The notes under the pieces: generated by a model
Told to the model about the DNA's origin: nothing
What the model saw: the letters and a program-made list of their open reading frames with translations, nothing else
Database searches by the model: none
Part shown: positions 13,301-22,300 of the stretch, in pieces
Layout of the letters: every line of letters starts with the position of its first letter
Numbering within the stretch: position 1 is the stretch's first letter
NCBI RefSeq assembly: GCF_028640845.1
Contig: NC_080539.1
Span: forward strand, 303,710,016 to 303,774,015
Length of the DNA: 64,000 bases
Direction of reading: 5' to 3'
From: Ahaetulla prasina
Lineage: Eukaryota > Chordata > Lepidosauria > Squamata > Colubridae
Position numbers and translations under genes: made by a program

Positions 13301-16300
13301 TTTTGTTTAAATACATGCACAACATTGTCCATACCAAACTAGTGAAAAGATAGGATATAATACAATTACAACTAAGAATTATTTTTGGATATAATGGAAT
13401 AAGCATGAGTTCAGCTTTGGTGCTGCTTTCTTTATTTTTAATTCAGATCAGTATCTTGAATCATATATACAAGAAATACCTGTTGAGATGATTGAGTACA
13501 AATGGAATAAGTGATGATCTTCAGAAACTTAAAACCAAGTTTCAGTTCAGTTCATTCCTCATACGACATCAGATGTGCTGAGTGTTAGACTACTGAATTG
13601 TACATATACAGGTAGTCCTTGATTTACGACCACAACTGAGCCCTAATTTCTGTTGTTAAGTGAGACATTTGTTAAGTGAGTTTTGCCTCATTTTGCAACC
13701 TTTCTTGCTACAGTTGTTCAGTTCCCCCCCCCACATTTTTATTTATTTGTTAAGTTTGTTTGTGGCCCATCTCACCCATTCATTGCAAATTGTCCATTAG
13801 AATATGCAAATGTATATGAAACAAGTGTGTTTATCTGAATTTCTGATTAAAGTATTTCAGTATCTGGATGATTGTTTCCAAATACAAGTATGATCCGGAA
13901 AAGAATTGGACACAAATGGCAGCAATATTTGTCTTTTGCTCTTCTACTAACTTCTGTTTTTCTTGCACAGCCAGATCCCCATAAGCTCTCAGATCAACGA
14001 CAGGCAATAAATCTAGGTCAAAACCCTCTTCCTATCTACCTTGCTCTTAATGTCAAGAAAAGATATAGCACTTTAGATTTTAAAGGTAAGATACTGTTTT
14101 CAAAATATGAGTTTAATTTGAAGGCTAAATGGCAGGTGGTAAACGTCCATAAAGTTTTATAGGCCAAAAAAGAAAAATCGTAGTGGTTTGCTGTTGACTT
14201 CTCCAAGCAGATTTTTGAATTTCCAATCTAGCCTACAGTATTCCCTGGTATCTGTCCCTCATCTGGATATAAATGACAAGAACATCCAAGTGCTCTTATC
14301 TTCTGAGGCTAATTTGATTCAGAAATTCTCAAAAAGAGCATGCATAAATATAAGACCATGGCTTTTATAGCAAAGTTCAACATAATCTATTAAGTGATGT
14401 TAATAAGTTTTTTTTAGTTGTGCTAATGAAGACAAAACTAAAACATGCTTAGCAATTGTAGCCCAAATTAGACATTTTTGGAAAATCATTTGTAAATCTT
14501 TGTATCTTAGTTTCAATGCACATTCAAATTATATATAAAATTGCTCAGAGCTTCAGAATGTCAAGAATAAACTACACAGTGAATTTAAAGCAGATTATCC
14601 AATTATGACAGATTGTAGTGAACTTTGCTGGAAGATTAAAGATAGTACCATTTATTTAAATGGGTTGAAGAATAATGAAGAATAATAGATCTGATACATG
14701 ATAATGTAATTGGTGAAGGAATAGCATACAGTAAAGCCTAGACCAATGGAGCCAATTTTAGTCTTATACATAGTGTAACATAATGGCAAAGCCTTGGGAT
14801 GAATTCTGTATAGATCTCTGCTTCTTGGAAATCTGGCTTAAAATCCAGGCTAGAGAGGAGAACAAGTACATTCTGTATGATTATAATTTTGTGATTGTTT
14901 GTTTCTCACTGAACTGACTTTATCAGCAGTGATAGCCTGAAAAGGAACTGTATCTCTGTGATCTTATATTACATAACTGTCATTTTCCTCTACAAATATA
15001 CATAATCAAAAGTTTAAGATTGTTGATTATTAGTTTATATATACATATGTGCCTGTCTGTGTTTATGCCTCTGTGTATTTGTACTGTATCTGCAGAATGG
15101 GTGGAATTCACCCCCTATGAAGTGGGCTTCTTGAAATACGGAGCATTTATTAATGCAGAACATTTTGGAAGTGAGTTCTACATGGGTCACTTGATGAAGA
15201 AGATTCCAGAATCTCGGCTTTGTTTTATGCAAGGTAATTTAGCTAAACAAATAAATTAGATGCTTGGCTTTCATACGGCAAGAATGTACTATTTATCCAA
15301 TTTTTATACATTTTAGATATACATATTAACACAAATTGCTTATGTAGTTTTTTTTATTATATTAGTTACTGAACCAGGGGTGGGTTCTACTTACCTTTGC
15401 TACCGGTTTGCAACAGGAGCGCACACATATGTGCTTGCTTTGATTGCACGCAGCACTTCTGCACATGTGTAGAGCTACTTGACGATGTCTGGGTGGTTGG
15501 GTGGAGCCTCCCAACTTCGTTACTACCAGTTCACAAGATCTGGACTGCAACCCACCACTGTACTGAACAGCAGGAGGCAATAAACCTGCTACTGACCAGT
15601 AGCTAATATAACTCTTAATAGCTAATATCTATTTAAGTTTTAAAGGAAAATGGTTTTGAGACCTCTAGCATGAGGTCCAGACCAACAAATATATATAAAA
15701 AACTCCCTCTCTAGTATGGGAGCATATACTGTAGAAAAAAGAAGGGATGTGAATAGCTTCTATACTTTTTTAATGATTTCTGTCTTGGTGTAATGGTGAT
15801 GGCACGTATTTAAAAAATCTATTAGGTTCTTGTCAAATATTCTTTGTTTCCCAGGCATGTGGAGTAATATCTTTTCTCAGAATCTGCTTGATGCCTTATA
15901 TTTAGCAGAATGTTCAGAAGACTTCTGGCATAGATGGACAAGACCTAGAATGTATGAAATTGGTTAGTAGACTGTTATTTCTTGTTCGATTAATTTGCCC
16001 AGAAAATGCTTCTCTTTGCTGTGCTTTTGGAGATGATTTGGTGTCAAATTAATTAGTTGGAAAGGGAAAGCTTGGGGATGTGTGCCCACTTCTTATCTTC
16101 CTTGGATAGACCTATCATCTCTTGGAGTTCAATATTGATCACTTTGGAGAACCCTGCTCTAGATGGACTGAAGTCCACATTTCCAATTAAAACAGAACTG
16201 AAATATAGTTTTTGTCCTGGGCCCATTACTGAACTTGAGCAATGTGATCCATGATAGAAAGTATCCTCACATACTGCATTACAGTATGGTACGCTGATTT

Positions 16301-19300
16301 AACTGCTGTAGACAGGAAGGCACTACAGAGAATGAACAATTCGGTGCAAGAAACCATTGGTTGCCTTCTAACACCACTGGATAACATCACCAGGTCTTGC
16401 TGCTTTAGCAGACTGAGAAAGATACTCAGAGATGATTCACACCCTGGTTAGTTTCTTCGCACTTCTACCATCGGGCAGAAGACATTGAAGCATAGCCAGC
16501 CAAACAAATAGGTTTAAAAATAGTTTCTATCCTTGGGCTGTCAGACTCTTAACCACAATCACTCTACGCACACGCAGAAACGTATGACTAGTTTTTCTTT
16601 CTTTTTCTTTTCCTGCCCTAATTACTTGCATAGGGATTATTCTTTATACTATTTATGTTGTTTGTATTTTTTGTCATGGATCGCACCAATGAGGCTAAAA
16701 CCAATTTCGTTGTATACGTGATGTATAATGACAATAAAGGCTATACTATGCTATCCCTGGGTCATTTCTTAAAGGCCAGTTCCAACCAGGGTCTTCACTT
16801 CTATATCTCTTATCTGGGAAATGTAATATAGACATGGCAACAATGTGGTAAAGTATAAAAATATAAGAATATTGTGGAAATGATTATTTTTCTACAAAAT
16901 TAAAATTTGGTAAAATTGCAGTTACTGAATTTGCCCTTTTACGTAATATTCCATTTTATTTGACATTTATCTTTGCAAACTACAAATAACCTCTTAAATT
17001 GTCTTGTTTTGACTCTTTCAAGAACACAGCTGGTTTTGCAGGATCCAATCTGGGTCAGTCACCGGGACCAGAGGTTTCATCTTTCAAGGTTTTGGACTCC
17101 TGCTGGAGCCCATACTCAGGGAACTTCTTTCTCACTAGATGTATTGCCCCTCTGAATGGGCTGTTTGAATGATGCATCTAAATAAAGTTTTCTCTGTTTT
17201 ACAGAAGAAGATATTCCCCCTTGGTTGCCCAAGAGACCATATGCGCAGCCAACACGTCTTTTCATCCCTAATGGTTCTGTGTCAGATGTGATTAGAGATG
17301 TTATAACTATGCGTCCAGTTGTTGCATGCTATTCCAATTTTATTAAAGGTCTGCAGCTGAATGACAAATACTTGGAGAACAACAATTTTTCTATGTGGAA
17401 AGGTAATATAGACAAAATTCCTTTTTTTCAGATATAGGGAAATTCTCAATTTCTGTGACATGGATTTGTCATCTTTTCTTACATTACCATCCCTGACAGA
17501 ATGTATTTCCGGATTATTAAGTCATTAGGCTATTCCAGGAATGAGAGGTATATAGAGATTGCTGAATCTGTTTTGAGGGTCATATTTGATGCTTTGAAAA
17601 TGTTGAATCTCCATCCAGGTGATACTGGAGATAGTCTATCCCAGGGGTCGCCAACCTTGTCAACTTTAAGACTTGTGGACTTCAACTCCCAGAATTCCTC
17701 AGCCAGCTTTGCTGGCTGAGGTATTCTGGGAGTTGAAGTCCACAAGTCTTAAAGTTGACAAGGTTGGACACTCCTGGTCTATCCCAGCTTGTTTGTGGTT
17801 CTGAAATATAGTTGATAACACATACTTCTAAGAATGGACATCTCTTTTAATTTTTAACTGAGAGATTGCAGTGCAGCCAAACTGCAGTTTCACAGCTAGC
17901 CAATTGTTCTGATTTCCCAGGTTTAAGATTGAAGCTGTTTTGTAAATATTGAGGGAAAAATGATATTTGTCTCCCAATACTTTCATAGTCAACCCTTCTG
18001 ACAACACTGGCCATAGTACATCACAAGCTAGATTTCAGTCTTTAGTTATAATTATAATTTAGTTATACTCATTTTGAGCTATATTTTAAGTTTTTGACTT
18101 TTAAAACAACAACAACACTCGTTCTGACCATTTCCCCCAAATTCTTTGCAACTAAAACTTAACTGAAGATTATTTGCATTCTTTTTGCTTTCATTATTTA
18201 TAAACATCTTTTACAACAGTGATTGAGAACCTGTGAGTTGCTATTGCAAGTCCCTAACAGCAGGCCAAGGGAGCCAAAGATCAATTTAAAATGTTAGGTA
18301 TGGTAAATATGCATGTTGTCTTTCAGATACTGTACTGGATTGTAGCCCCAATCACCTGACCGAGTCTGAAGACTATTTGGAGCTTGTAGACACAGCTTTC
18401 TTTATCAACACCAGCTGTCCACCTCTTTTAAGACCAGAAAGACAAGTAGATATTATAATACATTTAAATTACAGTGGAGGATCACAGACATTGGTGAGAA
18501 ACTTCTTTATTCTCTTTAGTCACTTGCCTCTTCATTCATGTTTCAGTGGTTCTGATCTAGGCTTACTGAGATAGTAAAAAGCACATTCTGTATGATTATA
18601 ATTTTGTGATTGTTTGTTTCTCACTGAACTGACTTTATCAGCAGTGATAGCCTGAAAAGGAACTGTATCTCTGTGAACTTATATTACATAACTGTCATTT
18701 TCCTCTACAAATATACATAATCAAAAGTTTAAGATTGTTGATTATTAGTTTATATATACATATGTGCCTGTCTGTGTTTATGCCTCTGTGTATTTGTACT
18801 GTATCTGCAGAATGGGTGGAATTCACCCCCTATGAAGTGGGCTTCTTGAAATACGGAGCATTTATTAATGCAGAACATTTTGGAAGTGAGTTCTACATGG
18901 GTCACTTGATGAAGAAGATTCCAGAATCTCGGCTTTGTTTTATGCAAGGTAATTTAGCTAAACAAATAAATTAGATGCTTGGCTTTCATACGGCAAGAAT
19001 GTACTATTTATCCAATTTTTATACATTTTAGATATACATATTAACACAAATTGCTTATGTAGTTTTTTTTATTATATTAGTTACTGAACCAGGGGTGGGT
19101 TCTACTTACCTTTGCTACCGGTTTGCAACAGGAGCGCACACATATGTGCTTGCTTTGATTGCACGCAGCACTTCTGCACATGTGTAGAGCTACTTGACGA
19201 TGTCTGGGTGGTTGGGTGGAGCCTCCCAACTTCGTTACTACCAGTTCACAAGATCTGGACTGACCTGGTAGCAACCCACCACTGTACTGAACAGCAGGAG

Positions 19301-22300
19301 GCAATAAACCTGCTACTGACCAGTAGCTAATATAACTCTTAATAGCTAATATCTATTTAAGTTTTAAAGGAAAATGGTTTTGAGACCTCTAGCATGAGGT
19401 CCAGACCAACAAATATATATAAAAAACTCCCTCTCTAGTATGGGAGCATATACTGTAGAAAAAAGAAGGGATGTGAATAGCTTCTATACTTTTTTAATGA
19501 TTTCTGTCTTGGTGTAATGGTGATGGCACGTATTTAAAAAATCTATTAGGTTCTTGTCAAATATTCTTTGTTTCCCAGGCATGTGGAGTAATATCTTTTC
19601 TCAGAATCTGCTTGATGCCTTATATTTAGCAGAATGTTCAGAAGACTTCTGGCATAGATGGACAAGACCTAGAATGTATGAAATTGGTTAGTAGACTGTT
19701 ATTTCTCGTTTGATTAATTTGCCCAGAAAATGCTTCTCTTTGCTGTGCTTTTGGAGATGATTTGGTGTCAAATTAATTAGTTGGAAAGGGAAAGCTTGGG
19801 GATGTGTGCCCACTTCTTATCTTCCTTGGATAGACCTATCATCTCTTGGAGTTCAATATTGATCACTTTGGAGAACCCTGCTCTAGATGGACTGAAGTCC
19901 ACATTTCCAATTAAAACAGAACTGAAATATAGTTTTTGTCCTGGGCCCATTACTGAACTTGAGCAATGTGATCCATGATAGAAAGTATCCTCACATACTG
20001 CATTACAGTATGGTACGCTGATTTAACTGCTGTAGACAGGAAGGCACTGCAGAGAATGAACAATTCGGTGCAAGAAACCATTGGTTGCCTTCTAACACCA
20101 CTGGATAACATCACCAGGTCTTGCTGCTTTAGCAGACTGAGAAAGATACTCAGAGATGATTCACACCCTGGTTAGTTTCTTCGCACTTCTACCATCGGGC
20201 AGAAGACATTGAAGCGTAGCCAGCCAAACAAATAGGTTTAAAAATAGTTTCTGTCCTTGGGCTGTCAGACTCTTAACCACAATCACTCTACGCACACGCA
20301 GAAACGTATGACTAGTTTTTCTTTCTTTTTCTTTTCCTGCCCTAATTACTTGCATAGGGATTATTCTTTATACTATTTATGTTGTTTGTATTTTTTGTCA
20401 TGGATCGCACCAATGAGGCTAAAACCAATTTCGTTGTATACGTGATGTATAATGACAATAAAGGCTATCCTATGCTATCCCTGGGTCATTTCTTAAAGGC
20501 CAATTCCAACCAGGGTCTTCACTTCTATATCTCTTACCTGGGAAATGTAATATAGACATGGCAACAATGTGGTAAAGTATAAAAATATAAGAATATTGTG
20601 GAAATGATTATTTTTCTACAAAATTAAAATTTGGTAAAATTGCAGTTACTGAATTTGCCCTTTTAAGTAATATTCCATTTTATTTGACATTTATCTTTGC
20701 AAACTACAAATAACCTCTTAAATTGTCTTGTTTTGACTCTTTCAAGAACACAGCTGGTTTTGCAGGATCCAATCTGGGTCAGTCACCGGGACCAGAGGTT
20801 TCATCTTTCAAGGTTTTAGACTCCTGCTGAAGCCCATACTCAGGGAACTTCTTTCTCACTAGATGTATTGTCCCTCTGAATGGGCTGTTTGAATAATGGA
20901 TCTAAATAAAGTTTTCTCTGTTTTACAGAAGAAGATATTCCCCCTTGGTTGCCCAAGAGACCATATGCGCAGCCAACACGTCTTTTCATCCCTAATGGTT
21001 CTGTGTCAGATGTGATTAGAGATGTTATAACTATGCGTCCAGTTGTTGCATGCTATTCCAATTTTATTAAAGGTCTGCAGCTGAATGACAAATACTTGGA
21101 GAACAACAATTTTTCTATGTGGAAAGGTAATATAGACAAAATTCCATTTTTTCAGATATAGGGAAATTCTCAATTTCTGTGACATGGATTTGTCATCTTT
21201 TCTTACATTACCACCCCTGACATAATGTATTTCCGGATTATTAAGTCATTAGGCTATTCTAGGAATGAGAGGTATATAGAGATTGCTGAATCTGTTTTGA
21301 GGGTCATATTTGATGCTTTGAAAATGTTGAATCTCCATCCAGGTGATACTGGAGATAGTCTATCCCAGGGGTCTCCAACCTTGTCAACTTTAAGACTTGT
21401 GGACTTCAACTCCCAGAATTCCTCAGCCAGCTTTGCTGGCTGAGGTATTCTGGGAGTTGAAGTCCACAAGTCTTAAAGTTGACAAGGTTGAGACTCCTGG
21501 TCTATCCCAGCTTGTTTGTGGTTCTGAAATATAGTTGATAACACATACTTCTAAGAATGGACATGTCTTTTAATTTTTAACTGAGAGATTGCAGTGCAGC
21601 CAAACTGCAGTTTCACAGCTAGCCAATTGTTCTGATTTCCCAGGTTTAAGATTGAAGCTGTTTTGTAAATATTGAGGGAAAAATGATATTTGTCTCCCAA
21701 TACTTTCATAGTCAACCCTTCTGACAACACTGGCCATAGTACATCACAAGCTAGATTTCAGTCTTTAGTTATAATTATAATTTAGTTATACTCATTTTGA
21801 GCTATATTTTAAGTTTTTGACTTTTAAAACAACAACAACACTCGTTCTGACATTTCCCCCAAATTCTTTGCAACTAAAACTTAACTGAAGATTATTTGCA
21901 TTCTTTTTGCTTTCATTATTTATAAACATCTTTTACAACAGTGATTGAGAACCTGTGAGTTGCTATGCAAGTCCCTAACAGCAAGCCAAGGGAGCCAAAG
22001 ATCAATTTAAAATGTTAGGTATGGTAAATATGCATGTTGTCTTTCAGATACTGTACTGGATTGTAGCCCCAATCACCTGACCGAGTCTGAAGACTATTTG
22101 GAGCTTGTAGACACAGCTTTCTTTATCAACACCAGCTGTCCACCTCTTTTAAGACCAGAAAGACAAGTAGATATTATAATACATTTAAATTACAGTGGAG
22201 GATCACAGACATTGGTGAGAAACTTCTTTATTCTCTTTAGTCACTTGCCTCTTCATTCATGTTTCAGTGGTTCTGATCTAGGCTTACTGAGATAGTAAAA

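Larger units (their letters stand above)
14868..18582 (+). repeat. Tandem segmental duplication, unit 1 (exons J-M)
   Basis: Direct repeat with 18583-22306. Offset is 3715 bp at the start and 3721 bp at the end. It carries four exons, a hAT-type MITE, an L2-like LINE tail and a palindromic MITE. The breakpoint shows 3-bp microhomology (ACA). Confidence 0.97.
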
